DNA from: Rhizobium sp. Leaf306
Lineage (GTDB): Bacteria; Pseudomonadota; Alphaproteobacteria; Rhizobiales; Rhizobiaceae
DNA: 64,000 nucleotides
Direction: 5' to 3'
Assembly (NCBI RefSeq): GCF_001423425.1
Contig: NZ_LMNX01000006.1
Span: 93,973 to 157,972, forward strand
This document shows positions 53,828 through 63,585 of this stretch, piece by piece. Positions within the stretch are counted from its first letter, which is position 1, and each line of letters begins with the position of its first letter. Below the pieces are notes generated by a model, which saw only the letters and a list, made by a program, of their open reading frames with translations, ran no database searches and was not told the origin of the DNA. Position numbers and translations under genes: made by a program.

Positions 53828-55246
53828 ATGAGGACCCTTCATATGGACATGCGCCCCGAACCTTTCGTGCCACCGGCACCGGAGCCGCGCACCGTCCCGC
53901 CGTCGCGGCTGGAAGTCATCCGCACCGTGATGCGCAATCCGCTCGAACTGTGGGGAAAGCCGTCCTACACGCTTCCCTGGATCGAGACGAAGTTCCTCAA
54001 GGAACGCACCCTCATCGTCAACGATCCGGGCCTTATCCGGCACATTCTTGTCGATAATTCCGCCAATTACGAGATGTCGGAGATCCGTCAGCTCATCCTG
54101 CGGCCGATCCTGCGTGACGGATTGCTGACGGCGGAAGGGCCCGTGTGGAAGCGCTCGCGCAAGGCGATGGCACCGGTGTTCACGCCGCGCCACTCCCGCG
54201 GTTTTGCCGGCCAGATGCTGGCGAAGTCGGAGGAGTATGTCGAGAAGTATGCGGCCGACCATCCTTCGGGCGCGGTCCACGACATCTCGGTCGACATGAC
54301 GGAACTTGCGTTCGCCATCCTTTCCGAGACACTGTTTTCCGGCGAGATCGTCACCGAGAGCGAGAAATTTTCCGATGACGTCGACAGCCTGCTGCATCGC
54401 ATGGGCCGTGTCGATCCGATGGATCTTCTGCGCGCCCCTCCTTGGGTACCGCGCGTGACGCGGATCGGTGGCCAGCGCGTGCTGGACAAGTTCCGCAAGG
54501 TCGTCGCCGATACCATGATCCAGCGCCAGAAGCGGATCCGCGAGACGCCGGATGCCGTACCGCAGGATTTTCTAACATTGCTGCTGCAGCTCGAAGGGCC
54601 CGACGGCCTGACGATGGCCGAAATCGAAGACAATATCCTGACCTTCATCGGCGCCGGCCACGAAACGACGGCGAGGGCGCTCGCCTGGACGCTGTATTGC
54701 GTCGGCCAGTCGCCGCATGTGCGCGATGCGATGGAAACGGAGATCGATCAGGTCTTGAGCGAAGGGGCCGAACCGGTCGACTGGCTGGAGAGAATGCCCT
54801 GGGTGAGAGCCGCTTTCGAGGAAGCGCTGCGGCTCTATCCGCCGGCGCCCTCCATCAACCGCGCGGCAATCCGTGGCGATCGCTGGACCAGCCCGACGGG
54901 CGAGACCGTGACCATCGATGCGGGCGTGACGGTTCTCGTCATGCCATGGACACTGCATCGGCATGAACTCTATTGGGAAAAGCCGCGTGCTTTCATGCCG
55001 GAACGCTTCCTTCCGGAAAACCGCGGCAATATCAATCGCTTCCAGTACCTGCCGTTTGGGGCGGGGCCGCGCACTTGTATCGGTGCGGTCTTTGCCATGC
55101 AGGAGGCGGTGATCGCGCTTGCCGTGCTGATGAAGCGCTACCGGTTCGATGTGGTTCCGGGCACCAAGGTCTGGCCCGTCCAGAAACTGACCACTCAGCC
55201 GCAGGACGGAATACCCATGAAGGTGGTCCGTCGGCGCTCCACGTGA
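53828..55246 (+). CDS. Cytochrome P450
   Basis: A 472-aa P450 monooxygenase. The heme ligand is Cys417 in FGAGPRTCIG; the I helix has FIGAGHETTARALA, the K helix EEALRLYPP gives ExxR, and the meander PERFLPEN is intact. There is no membrane anchor, so it is soluble. The sequence resembles bacterial CYP102/CYP4-like long-chain fatty-acid or alkane hydroxylases in overall layout, but the substrate is not clear and no ferredoxin or reductase gene is adjacent. It starts 28 bp after the DUF1402 gene, so both may be co-transcribed. Its stop overlaps a weak parS-like site. Confidence 0.94.
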   Translation: MRTLHMDMRPEPFVPPAPEPRTVPPSRLEVIRTVMRNPLELWGKPSYTLPWIETKFLKERTLIVNDPGLIRHILVDNSANYEMSEIRQLILRPILRDGLLTAEGPVWKRSRKAMAPVFTPRHSRGFAGQMLAKSEEYVEKYAADHPSGAVHDISVDMTELAFAILSETLFSGEIVTESEKFSDDVDSLLHRMGRVDPMDLLRAPPWVPRVTRIGGQRVLDKFRKVVADTMIQRQKRIRETPDAVPQDFLTLLLQLEGPDGLTMAEIEDNILTFIGAGHETTARALAWTLYCVGQSPHVRDAMETEIDQVLSEGAEPVDWLERMPWVRAAFEEALRLYPPAPSINRAAIRGDRWTSPTGETVTIDAGVTVLVMPWTLHRHELYWEKPRAFMPERFLPENRGNINRFQYLPFGAGPRTCIGAVFAMQEAVIALAVLMKRYRFDVVPGTKVWPVQKLTTQPQDGIPMKVVRRRST

Positions 55247-55250
55247 AACA
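55235..55250. promoter_or_regulatory. Weak parS-like site at the P450 stop codon
   Basis: CGCTCCACGTGAAACA has a perfect right half (CACGTGAAACA) and three mismatches on the left. It overlaps the P450 stop codon. Confidence 0.45.
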
Positions 55251-55370
55251 CCTCTTGTAGGCGGTCCATATCGGCCAATGATTTCCTGGTCGATGGCATC
55301 GTCGGCGATTGACAGACAGGGTCTTGCGGGCAATCTGCATGTCACCAAAAAATCATACGGGAGGCGCGGC

Positions 55371-57545
55371 ATGACTCGCATCGAAAAAAACGGACTGCAG
55401 ATCGATCAGAAGCTGCACGACTTTCTGGTTACGGAAGCGCTTCCCGAGACCGGTATTGATGCCGACCATTTCTTCGCCGAGTTTTCCGCGATCGTTCACG
55501 ACCTTGCGCCGAAGAACCGGGCGCTTCTGTCCAGGCGCGATGCGTTTCAGCTCGAGATCGACGAGTGGTACCGCAAGCACGGTGCACCGAACGACCTGGC
55601 TGCCTACGAGGAATTCCTGCGCGAGATCGGCTATCTTCTTCCCGAAGGACCCGATTTCCGGGTCTCGACGGAAAACGTCGATCCGGAAATTGCCGGCATC
55701 GCCGGCCCGCAGCTCGTCGTCCCCGTGATGAATGCACGCTATGCACTAAACGCCGCCAATGCCCGCTGGGGTTCGCTCTATGATGCGCTTTATGGCACGG
55801 ACGCCATCCCGGAAGCCAATGGTGCCGATAAGGGCAAGGGCTACAATCCGGTCCGCGGCAAACAGGTGATTGCCTGGGTGCGCGACTTCCTCGATCAGTC
55901 GGCCCCGCTTTCCGGTGCCAGCTGGAAGGATGCAGCCTCCTTCAAGGTGGAAGATGCCGCCCTGTTCGTGACGCTGTCGAACGGCGAAGTGACAGGCCTG
56001 ACCGATCCGACGCAGTTTGCCGGCTATCTGGGCGAACCGAACCGGATCCTGCTTGTGCGCAACAACCTGCATGTCGAAATCGTCATCGATCCGGCAACCG
56101 CGATCGGCAAGGACGATCCGGCCCATATTTCCGATGTGCGAATCGAATCCGCGATCACTACGATCATGGACTGCGAGGATTCCGTCGCCGCGGTCGACGC
56201 TGAGGACAAGGTCGCCGTCTATCGCAACTGGCTCGGCCTGATGAAGGGCGATCTCGCGGAAGAGGTTGCCAAGGGCGGCAAGAGCTTCCTGCGCACGCTC
56301 AACCCGGATTTCGACTATACGGCGCCTGATGGCTCGACCGTCGAGGTCAAAGCCCGCTCGCTGATGCTGATCCGCAATGTCGGCCACCTCATGACCAACC
56401 CGGCCATTCTCGATCGCGACGGCCATGAAGTGCCCGAAGGCATCATGGATGCTGTCGTAACCGCCCTGATCGCCATTCACGACATCGGTCGCAAGGATGG
56501 CGGGATCACCGGCCGCCGCAAGAATTCGAAGCTCGGTTCCATGTATGTGGTCAAGCCGAAGATGCATGGGCCGGAAGAAGTGGCCTTCGCAGCCGAGATC
56601 TTCACGCGCGTCGAACAGGCGCTCGGCCTTGCCGACAATGCCATGAAGATGGGCATCATGGACGAAGAGCGCCGCACCACGATCAACCTCAAGGAAGCGA
56701 TCCGCGCCGCAAAGGAGCGCGTCGTGTTTATCAACACCGGCTTCCTCGACCGCACCGGCGACGAGATCCATACCTCGATGGAAGCCGGCCCGATGATCCG
56801 CAAGGGCGACATGAAGCAGGCAGCCTGGATTGCGGCCTATGAGAACTGGAATGTCGATATCGGCCTCGCCTGCGGCCTGTCTGGCCATGCCCAGATCGGC
56901 AAGGGCATGTGGGCCATGCCGGATCTGATGGCGGCGATGCTGGAGCAGAAGATCGGTCACCCGAAAGCGGGCGCGAACACCGCCTGGGTGCCGTCGCCGA
57001 CGGCGGCGACCCTGCATGCCACGCATTATCACAAGGTCGATGTCGCCGAGGTCCAGAACGCGCTGAAGACCCGCACCCGTGCAAAACTCTCCGATATCCT
57101 GTCGGTGCCAGTCGCCTCGCGGCCGAATTGGACGCCGGAAGAAATCCAGCACGAACTCGACAACAACGCGCAGGGCATTCTCGGCTACGTCGTGCGCTGG
57201 ATCGACCAGGGCGTCGGCTGCTCCAAGGTGCCCGATATCAACGACATCGCGCTGATGGAAGACCGGGCGACCCTGCGCATCTCGTCACAGCATATGGCCA
57301 ACTGGCTGCACCACAAGCTCGTCACCGAAGAGCAGATCGTCGAGACGCTGAAGCGGATGGCGGCTGTGGTCGATGGCCAGAACGAAGGCGATCCACTATA
57401 TACGCCGATGGCAGCTAACTTCGAAGCCTCGGTCGCCTTTCAGGCAGCGCTCGAACTGGTGCTCAAGGGTCGCGAACAGCCGAACGGCTATACCGAACCG
57501 GTCCTGCATCGCCGCCGGCTGGAACTCAAGGCAAAGGCCGGTTAA
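55371..57545 (+). CDS. glcB: Malate synthase G
   Basis: A 724-aa single-chain malate synthase that condenses glyoxylate and acetyl-CoA. ITTIMDCEDSVAAVDAEDKV (metal Glu/Asp), KGGKSFLRTLNPDF, FINTGFLDRTGDEIHTSMEAG and GKGMWAMPDLMAAMLEQKIG with PKAGANTAWVPSP are G-type hallmarks. It works in glyoxylate use together with isocitrate lyase, which is not in this window. The ATG at 55371 is preceded by GGGAGG. A bidirectional terminator follows. Confidence 0.96.
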   Translation: MTRIEKNGLQIDQKLHDFLVTEALPETGIDADHFFAEFSAIVHDLAPKNRALLSRRDAFQLEIDEWYRKHGAPNDLAAYEEFLREIGYLLPEGPDFRVSTENVDPEIAGIAGPQLVVPVMNARYALNAANARWGSLYDALYGTDAIPEANGADKGKGYNPVRGKQVIAWVRDFLDQSAPLSGASWKDAASFKVEDAALFVTLSNGEVTGLTDPTQFAGYLGEPNRILLVRNNLHVEIVIDPATAIGKDDPAHISDVRIESAITTIMDCEDSVAAVDAEDKVAVYRNWLGLMKGDLAEEVAKGGKSFLRTLNPDFDYTAPDGSTVEVKARSLMLIRNVGHLMTNPAILDRDGHEVPEGIMDAVVTALIAIHDIGRKDGGITGRRKNSKLGSMYVVKPKMHGPEEVAFAAEIFTRVEQALGLADNAMKMGIMDEERRTTINLKEAIRAAKERVVFINTGFLDRTGDEIHTSMEAGPMIRKGDMKQAAWIAAYENWNVDIGLACGLSGHAQIGKGMWAMPDLMAAMLEQKIGHPKAGANTAWVPSPTAATLHATHYHKVDVAEVQNALKTRTRAKLSDILSVPVASRPNWTPEEIQHELDNNAQGILGYVVRWIDQGVGCSKVPDINDIALMEDRATLRISSQHMANWLHHKLVTEEQIVETLKRMAAVVDGQNEGDPLYTPMAANFEASVAFQAALELVLKGREQPNGYTEPVLHRRRLELKAKAG

Positions 57546-57567
57546 TCCGGCCCGTCGCCCAGACACA

Positions 57568-57599
57568 AAAAAGCCGCCGGGAAATCCTCGGCGGCTTTT
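57568..57599. terminator. Bidirectional intrinsic terminator between glcB and the L,D-transpeptidase
   Basis: AGCCGCC (57572-57578) pairs with GGCGGCT (57590-57596), flanked by an A run on the left and TTTT on the right. Confidence 0.88.
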
Positions 57600-57620
57600 G
57601 CATTTGCAGGCGTTGAACCG

Positions 57621-58304
57621 TTACTGGATCACGACGACCTTGGTGTTGCGGCCCGGACGGACGCGGCTGTAGAGGTCGATCACGTCCTGGTTCATCAGAC
57701 GGATGCAGCCCGACGAAGCGGCGGTGCCGATCGAGGCCCATTCCGGCGTGCCGTGCAGGCGAAACAGCGTGTCCTGGCCTTTTTCGTTGAACAGGTACAT
57801 GGCGCGTGCACCAAGCGGATTCGACAGACCGGGGCCCATGCCGTTTTCGACATAACGGGCGATGTCCGGCTTGCGCACTGCCATTTCCTTCGGCGGATGC
57901 CAGTTCGGCCATTCCTGCTTCCAGGCAACATAGGCTGTGCCCGACCATGCGAAGCCTTGCTTTCCGACGCCGATACCATAGCGCATCGCACGACCACCCG
58001 GCAGGATGAAATAGAGATGACGTTCGCGGGTATTGACGATGACCGTGCCCGGGCGTTCGTTCGTCTCGTAATTGACGACCTGGCGAACGAACTGAGGCTT
58101 CACCCGGTTGATCGGGATCGCCGGCAGGGTGTAACCTGCATCGGTGATCGACCCATACGAATCGGTAAAGATCTGCGCCGTCTCGATACGGACCGGAGCA
58201 TCGGCCTGGGCGACCGTCCGGGGTGTGTCGGACGTGGTGGAGCAGCCGGTCAGGGCAGAGGTTGCCAACAGGCCGAATGCGAGCATGCTGTTGCGAAAGC
58301 GCAT
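57621..58304 (-). CDS. L,D-transpeptidase lipoprotein (YkuD domain)
   Basis: A 227-aa lipoprotein: signal peptide with lipobox (ATSALTGC, Cys21), a linker, then a YkuD domain ending HGTPEWASIGTAASSGCIRL with the catalytic Cys200 and nearby His. YVAWKQEWPNWHPP is typical of the ErfK/YbiS group. It would cross-link peptidoglycan (3-3 bonds) or attach proteins to it in the periplasm. It is divergent from mmcB, with 188 bp between. Confidence 0.93.
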   Translation of the reverse strand: MRFRNSMLAFGLLATSALTGCSTTSDTPRTVAQADAPVRIETAQIFTDSYGSITDAGYTLPAIPINRVKPQFVRQVVNYETNERPGTVIVNTRERHLYFILPGGRAMRYGIGVGKQGFAWSGTAYVAWKQEWPNWHPPKEMAVRKPDIARYVENGMGPGLSNPLGARAMYLFNEKGQDTLFRLHGTPEWASIGTAASSGCIRLMNQDVIDLYSRVRPGRNTKVVVIQ

Positions 58305-58492
58305 GGATGTCTCTTGATGTACGAATCGATTGAAATGGGCGCTCAGGCGCCTTCGGACCCGTTATTTTCCATAGCGCAGCGCTTGGCAAGCGATAGCAGT
58401 GAGCCAGGGGATCGCGCTTCCACGAATGCAAAAGGCAATGTCCTTTTTGCAACATCCGTAACCCCCCGGAGGGGCTGTGACAGGTCAAGTGC

Positions 58493-58981
58493 ATGACGAT
58501 ATTGAACATTGCCAATAATAACCCGCTGGTCGACGGCCGTCAGTCGTCGCGGGCCATGATGGTCCGCCGCGGCATGCAGATCCTGCTCCATGACATGCGG
58601 CACGCCATTCTTCCGGAAATGGCGCTTTCCAATGGTCGCCGCGCCGATCTGATAACGGTGTCGGAGAAGGGCGAGATCTGGATCATCGAGATCAAGACGT
58701 CCATCGAGGACTTCCGGGTGGATCGCAAATGGCCTGATTACCGTGCCTCCTGCGACCGGCTGTTCTTCGCCACCCACAAGGATGTTCCGCTCGATATCTT
58801 CCCGGAGGATTGCGGCCTGTTCCTGTCCGATGGCTACGGCGCGCACCAGATGCGCGAGGCACCGGAACACAGACTGGCGCCGGCATCGCGCAAATCGATC
58901 ATGCTGAATTTCTCCCGCCTCGCCGCGCGAAGGCTGATGCTGGCCGAATGGGCGACCGGCAAAAGCTTCGACGACATCTGA
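58493..58981 (+). CDS. mmcB: MmcB family DNA repair protein
   Basis: A 162-aa protein of the MmcB (PF06319) family. DMRHAILPEMALSNGRRADL and IIEIKTSIEDFRVDRKWPDY give the D...ExK arrangement of the PD-(D/E)XK nuclease fold. In Caulobacter mmcB is SOS-induced. I saw no clear LexA box (GTTC-N7-GTTC) in the 188-bp upstream gap. It converges with actR. Confidence 0.9.
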   Translation: MTILNIANNNPLVDGRQSSRAMMVRRGMQILLHDMRHAILPEMALSNGRRADLITVSEKGEIWIIEIKTSIEDFRVDRKWPDYRASCDRLFFATHKDVPLDIFPEDCGLFLSDGYGAHQMREAPEHRLAPASRKSIMLNFSRLAARRLMLAEWATGKSFDDI

Positions 58982-58991
58982 CCGGCGAGAC

Positions 58992-59567
58992 TTACTTCGG
59001 TGCGCGCTTGGCAAGGATCCGCTGCAGCGTACGCCGGTGCATGTTCAGCCGCCTTGCGGTTTCCGAAACATTGCGCTCGCAGGCCTCGTAGACGCGCTGG
59101 ATATGTTCCCAGCGCACCCGATCGGCAGACATCGGGTTCTCGGGCACATCCGCCTTTTCGCCCGGGCGCTGCATCAAGGCGTTGAACACATCGTCCGCAT
59201 CCGCAGGCTTGGACAGATAGTCGAGCGCTCCAAGCTTAACAGCCGTCACCGCGGTCGCGATATTGCCGTAGCCGGTCAGCACCACGATCTTGGTGTCCGA
59301 ACCGGACTTCTGGATGGCTTCGATCACATCGAGACCGTTGCCGTCACCCAGCCGCAAATCGACCACGGCATATTTCGGCGGCCGGGCTTCGGCCTTGGCG
59401 ATCCCTTCGGCGACCGATTCCGCTGCATCCACGATAAAGCCGCGGCTTTCCATGGCGCGCGCCAGACGCCGCAGGAACGGACCGTCGTCATCGACGAGAA
59501 GCAGGAACGGATCGTCTCCGAGCTGAGCATCGTCGAGGGCGGGCATGTTTTCAGAATTCGTATCCAT
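58992..59567 (-). CDS. actR: Redox/acid response regulator ActR (RegA/PrrA)
   Basis: A 191-aa response regulator. The receiver domain has LLLVDDDGPFLRRLARAM and the phosphorylated Asp at residue 70 (AVVDLRLGDGNG), and KPADADDVFNAL. The C-terminal FIS-type helix-turn-helix is NVSETARRLNMHRRTLQRIL. With ActS it controls redox, acid tolerance and CO2/nitrogen functions in Alphaproteobacteria. It lies 67 bp downstream of actS. Confidence 0.95.
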   Translation of the reverse strand: MDTNSENMPALDDAQLGDDPFLLLVDDDGPFLRRLARAMESRGFIVDAAESVAEGIAKAEARPPKYAVVDLRLGDGNGLDVIEAIQKSGSDTKIVVLTGYGNIATAVTAVKLGALDYLSKPADADDVFNALMQRPGEKADVPENPMSADRVRWEHIQRVYEACERNVSETARRLNMHRRTLQRILAKRAPK

Positions 59568-59634
59568 CGTCTGTCTCCACGGACAACGGTCCGTTGCTGC
59601 ACTTCAATATGGGTCGCGTTGGCAAAGCGGCCAC

Positions 59635-60990
59635 TCATTTTATCGCCGGCCGGTCCATCAGGCTGCGCGGCCATTCGATCCGGATCCGGGCGCCTGCCTT
59701 GCCGGCATCGCGGTTGCCGAACTTGAGCGATGCCCCCGATCGCTCCAGCAGCGTCTTGGCGATGAAGAGCCCGAGCCCGAGCCCACCCGCGCTTTCGTCT
59801 TCGCGAGACCGCGTGGTCATATAGGGCTCGCCGATATGGGCGAGTATATCCGGCGCATAACCGGGACCATCATCCTCGATCGTGATGGCAACCCGCGAAG
59901 CCGTGTGTTCGGTGGTCACCGTGACCTTCTCTCTGGCATAATCGACGGCATTCTCGACGAGGTTGCCGAGACCATAGAGAATTGCCGGGTTGCGATTGCC
60001 GACCGGCTCGCCGGCAATGTCGCTATTTTCGACGAGTTCCACATCGATGCCGAATTGCCGATGCGGCGCAATCACTTCCTCGATTAGCGACGACAGCGGC
60101 AGACGGCGCATATGCTCCTCGCTCTCGGTCGACAGCGATGTCAGCCGGCGCAGGATATCGCGGCAGCGCTCGCTCTGGCTGCGCAGCAAAAGCACGTCCT
60201 CGCGAAACCGGTCGTCTTCGCGCAGGTCGCGCAGCATTTCCTTGGCAACGACGCTGATCGTGGCAAGCGGCGTTCCAAGCTCGTGCGCGGCCGCTGCCGC
60301 CAGTCCGTCGAGCTGCGAGAGGTGCTTTTCCCGCTCCAGCACCAGTTCGGTCGCGGCCAGCGCATCCGCCAGCAGCGCCGCCTCGCTCGACACCCGGTAG
60401 GCATAAAAGGCCGCAAACATCATCATCGAGGCGATCGCGCACCAGACGCCAATCTGCATCACCGGCTGCGTCTCCAGCGTCTGGCCCGCATACCAGGGCA
60501 CGTCGAACGGCGAAAAGGCGATGGTGGTGGTGCAGATCAGGGCAAACACGATCAGCATGATCGAATGGCGCAAGGGTTGCGACGCAAATGAAATGATCAC
60601 CGGCACGCAGATCAGCGGCGCAAAGGGATTGGCAAGGCCACCGGTGATAAACAGGAGCGAGGCCATCTGCAGAAGATCGAAGCCCAGAAGCGCAATGACG
60701 GACCGCGGTCCGAGCCGATGCGTCGCGGGAAACCAAGCAGACAGAGTGAGGTTTGCCACGGCAAGCGCCGCGATCAGGATTGCGGCCTCCATCAGGGGCA
60801 GCGGGAACTGCAGCACGAAGGCGACAATCACCACCGTTGCCGTCTGTCCGGCAACCGCAAGCCAGCGCAGCCGCACCAGCGTCTGCAGGCGCATCCGCCG
60901 GCTGGATCGGCTGCGCACCGCATCGGAAAGGGCGATGACGCCGCTTTCGCTGGTCGCCATCTCGTCGCCGGACATGTCTCTGGTCGCCAT
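59635..60990 (-). CDS. actS: Redox sensor histidine kinase ActS (RegB/PrrB)
   Basis: A 451-aa membrane kinase with six hydrophobic segments between residues 45 and 200. The quinone-binding heptapeptide GGLANPF (117-123), the His box AAAAAHELGTPLATI (His236) and a Cys276 in SERCRDIL that may match the redox Cys of RegB are present. The HATPase_c part has NLVENAVDYA and GGLGLGLFIAKTLL. The start is uncertain: ATG at 60990, 60975 or 60960; a 14-bp repeat (60950-60963 and 60980-60993) duplicates the ATG context. Confidence 0.92.
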   Translation of the reverse strand: MATRDMSGDEMATSESGVIALSDAVRSRSSRRMRLQTLVRLRWLAVAGQTATVVIVAFVLQFPLPLMEAAILIAALAVANLTLSAWFPATHRLGPRSVIALLGFDLLQMASLLFITGGLANPFAPLICVPVIISFASQPLRHSIMLIVFALICTTTIAFSPFDVPWYAGQTLETQPVMQIGVWCAIASMMMFAAFYAYRVSSEAALLADALAATELVLEREKHLSQLDGLAAAAAHELGTPLATISVVAKEMLRDLREDDRFREDVLLLRSQSERCRDILRRLTSLSTESEEHMRRLPLSSLIEEVIAPHRQFGIDVELVENSDIAGEPVGNRNPAILYGLGNLVENAVDYAREKVTVTTEHTASRVAITIEDDGPGYAPDILAHIGEPYMTTRSREDESAGGLGLGLFIAKTLLERSGASLKFGNRDAGKAGARIRIEWPRSLMDRPAIK

Positions 60991-61086
60991 CTCTTCTATG
61001 TCCCGCTTTCCGCTTCGACTGTCACGACGCTTTTCATAGCGCGCCGCACCTCTTGGTCGCAGGCGGCATTCTGTCACGTCTGCCTA

Positions 61087-63585
61087 TCATGTCCGGCGCG
61101 GTTTCGCCCGCGCCGTCGGCAGAGCCTCTGCCGGATCTTCCGGCCACGGATGTTTCGGATAGCGTCCGCGCATGTCGGCGCGCACATCCTTCCACGATCC
61201 TGACCAGAAACCGGGCAGGTCTCTTGTCGTCTGGATCGGCCGGTGCGCCGGCGATGTCAGTTCGAGCAGCAGCGGCAGGCGCCCGCCGGCCACGGCCGGA
61301 TGGGTCTTCAGTCCGAACAGTTCCTGAACCCGGATCGACAGGGTCGGCTCGTCTCCATAATAGCGGATCGGATGACGCTGCCCGGTCGGCGCTTCGAAAT
61401 GCGTCGGCGCCAAGCGGCCGAGCTCCTGCAGGATGTCGTAGGGAACAAGCGAGCGCAGCCCGTCCGAAAGACTGCCGGGCTGGATCGTATCGATGCCGGA
61501 GGCCTGTCCCTGAAACGGAACGAACCACTCGGCAAGCCGATCGAGCAGTGCCGCGTCATCCATATCAGGCCAGGGTGCTCCGATCGTCCGGTAAAGAAAG
61601 CCCAGCCTCTCGCGCAGCTGCGCGCCGTCCTTGGAAAACGGCAGGACCTGAAGCCCAAGCTCCCGCACACCCTCGGCAAGTGCCAAGGCAGCGGCTTCGC
61701 CCGTTTTGCGGGGCAGGGGCTTTTCCTCGAACACGATGGCGCCAAGCCGCGTCACCTTGCGGGCCCGCAGCTTCAGGCTCTGGCGGTCGAACACCGTCTC
61801 GTCCTGGCGCACGATCAGATCGTCGAGCTCGGCCTCGATCTCGGCACGACTGGTTTCGGCCGCCGCAAGGATCCGCGCCTTGACGGCCCGCCCGGAAAGA
61901 TCGGCAATGACAAGCATCGTTGCACCCGCAAGCCGCTCGGTTTCCGGCAGTTCCGCCCCCCGGCCGTTTGCCATCACGAACCGCCCGCGCCCGCCGCGCT
62001 GGATCGCCACCCGGTCCGGATAGGCATGCAGCAGAAGCTGGCCGGCTGTTGCTGGCAAACCGGGTTGCGTCTTGCGGGGCAGGCCTGAGGCGATCCGCTC
62101 CGCAAGCCGCCTTGCGGCGTCGGCACGCTCACCTTTCTCATTGCGGAACCGTCTCAGTCTTTCATCGAGGTCCACATCCGATCCGCCAAGCCCCTGTTCG
62201 GTCAGGAGCACTGCCAGCAGGCAAGCCTGACGGCCATGGCCGTCGTCTGCCGCCGAAATCGTCATCGCCGCAAGCCGCGGCGGCAGCGCCATGTCGCGCA
62301 TGGTCTTGCCGCGCGCTGTCAGCCGACCCTGCTCATCGAAGGCCCCGAGCTGGGTGAGAAGGCTTTTCGCTTCCTTGAAGGCGGCCGCAGGCGGCGGATC
62401 GAGAAACGCCAGCGATGCCGGATCCTCCACGCCCCAATGGGCAAGGTCGAGGACGAGGCTAGAGAGATCGCTCGCAAGGATCTGCGGTGGCGTGAATGCC
62501 GGCAGGGCCGCCGTCTGGCCGGGATGCCACAGACGAATGGCGATACCCGGTTCGGTTCGCCCGGCGCGTCCGGCCCGCTGATCCGCCGAGGCGCGCGAAG
62601 CCCGCACGGTTTCCAGTCTGGTAATGCCGGTCGAGGGCTCGAACACCGGCAGCCGCTGCAAACCGCTGTCGATCACGAGGCGCACCCCGTCGATGGTGAT
62701 CGAGGTCTCGGCGATCGAGGTCGCGAGCACGATCTTGCGCTGTCCGGCAGGGCAGGGCCGGATCGCCAGATCCTGATCGCGCTGAGAAAGATTGCCGTAG
62801 AGCGGCACGACCAGCGTTTCCGGGCCGAAACGACCCTGCAGCCGCTCAGCCGTGCGCAGGATTTCCCCTTGGCCCGGCAGAAAGACAAGGATGGAGCCGG
62901 TTTCCGATCGGTGCGCTTCAATGATCGCGCGCGAGACCTTATCCTCGATCCGCTCGCCCGCCGGCCTGTCTTGATGGCGGATCTCGATCGGGTGGCCTCG
63001 TCCCTCGCTGACTATAACGGGCGGATCGGAAAGCAGCCCGGCGACCCGCTCGACATCGAGCGTCGCCGACATCACGAGGATGCGAAGGTCTTCCCGCAGC
63101 GCCGATTGGACATCGAGCGCAAGCGCCAGCCCGAAATCCGCATCGAGCGAGCGTTCGTGGAATTCGTCGAAGATGACAGCGGAGACGCCAGCAAGTTCGG
63201 GATCGTCGAGGACCATGCGTGCAAACACGCCTTCGGTGACTACCTCGATCCGGGTTGCCGAAGACACCCGGTTGTCGAGCCGCATCCGGTAACCGACGCG
63301 ACCGCCCACCTCTTCTCTTATAAGAGACGCCATGCGTGCTGCTGCGGCGCGCGCCGCAAGCCGCCGCGGTTCAAGCAGGATGATCTTGCCCCCGCACCAC
63401 GGTTCAAAGAGAAGTACCAGCGGAACCAGTGTCGTCTTGCCGGCGCCGGGTGGCGCGGAGATGACGGCCCGGTTGCCGTTGCTGAGCGCCGACAGGATCT
63501 GAGGAAGCACATCCGAGACCGGAAGCTTCGGCAGTCCCGCGATGAGGGCCGCACCTGACGATGCAGAAGGTAATGACGCAGACAT
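61087..63585 (-). CDS. hrpB: ATP-dependent helicase HrpB
   Basis: An 832-aa DExH-box helicase of the HrpB family. Walker A is VISAPPGAGKTTLVPLVLL, motif II is VIFDEFHERS (DEFH), motif III is VMSATLD and the C-terminal half carries LATSIAETSITIDGVR and QRAGRAGRTEPGIA. The C-terminal HrpB domain runs to the end (FGLKTHPAVAGGRLPLLLEL). The role in bacteria is unclear. A 12-bp palindrome, CTCTATATAGAG (63609-63620), lies upstream of the start. Confidence 0.95.
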   Translation of the reverse strand: MSASLPSASSGAALIAGLPKLPVSDVLPQILSALSNGNRAVISAPPGAGKTTLVPLVLLFEPWCGGKIILLEPRRLAARAAAARMASLIREEVGGRVGYRMRLDNRVSSATRIEVVTEGVFARMVLDDPELAGVSAVIFDEFHERSLDADFGLALALDVQSALREDLRILVMSATLDVERVAGLLSDPPVIVSEGRGHPIEIRHQDRPAGERIEDKVSRAIIEAHRSETGSILVFLPGQGEILRTAERLQGRFGPETLVVPLYGNLSQRDQDLAIRPCPAGQRKIVLATSIAETSITIDGVRLVIDSGLQRLPVFEPSTGITRLETVRASRASADQRAGRAGRTEPGIAIRLWHPGQTAALPAFTPPQILASDLSSLVLDLAHWGVEDPASLAFLDPPPAAAFKEAKSLLTQLGAFDEQGRLTARGKTMRDMALPPRLAAMTISAADDGHGRQACLLAVLLTEQGLGGSDVDLDERLRRFRNEKGERADAARRLAERIASGLPRKTQPGLPATAGQLLLHAYPDRVAIQRGGRGRFVMANGRGAELPETERLAGATMLVIADLSGRAVKARILAAAETSRAEIEAELDDLIVRQDETVFDRQSLKLRARKVTRLGAIVFEEKPLPRKTGEAAALALAEGVRELGLQVLPFSKDGAQLRERLGFLYRTIGAPWPDMDDAALLDRLAEWFVPFQGQASGIDTIQPGSLSDGLRSLVPYDILQELGRLAPTHFEAPTGQRHPIRYYGDEPTLSIRVQELFGLKTHPAVAGGRLPLLLELTSPAHRPIQTTRDLPGFWSGSWKDVRADMRGRYPKHPWPEDPAEALPTARAKPRRT

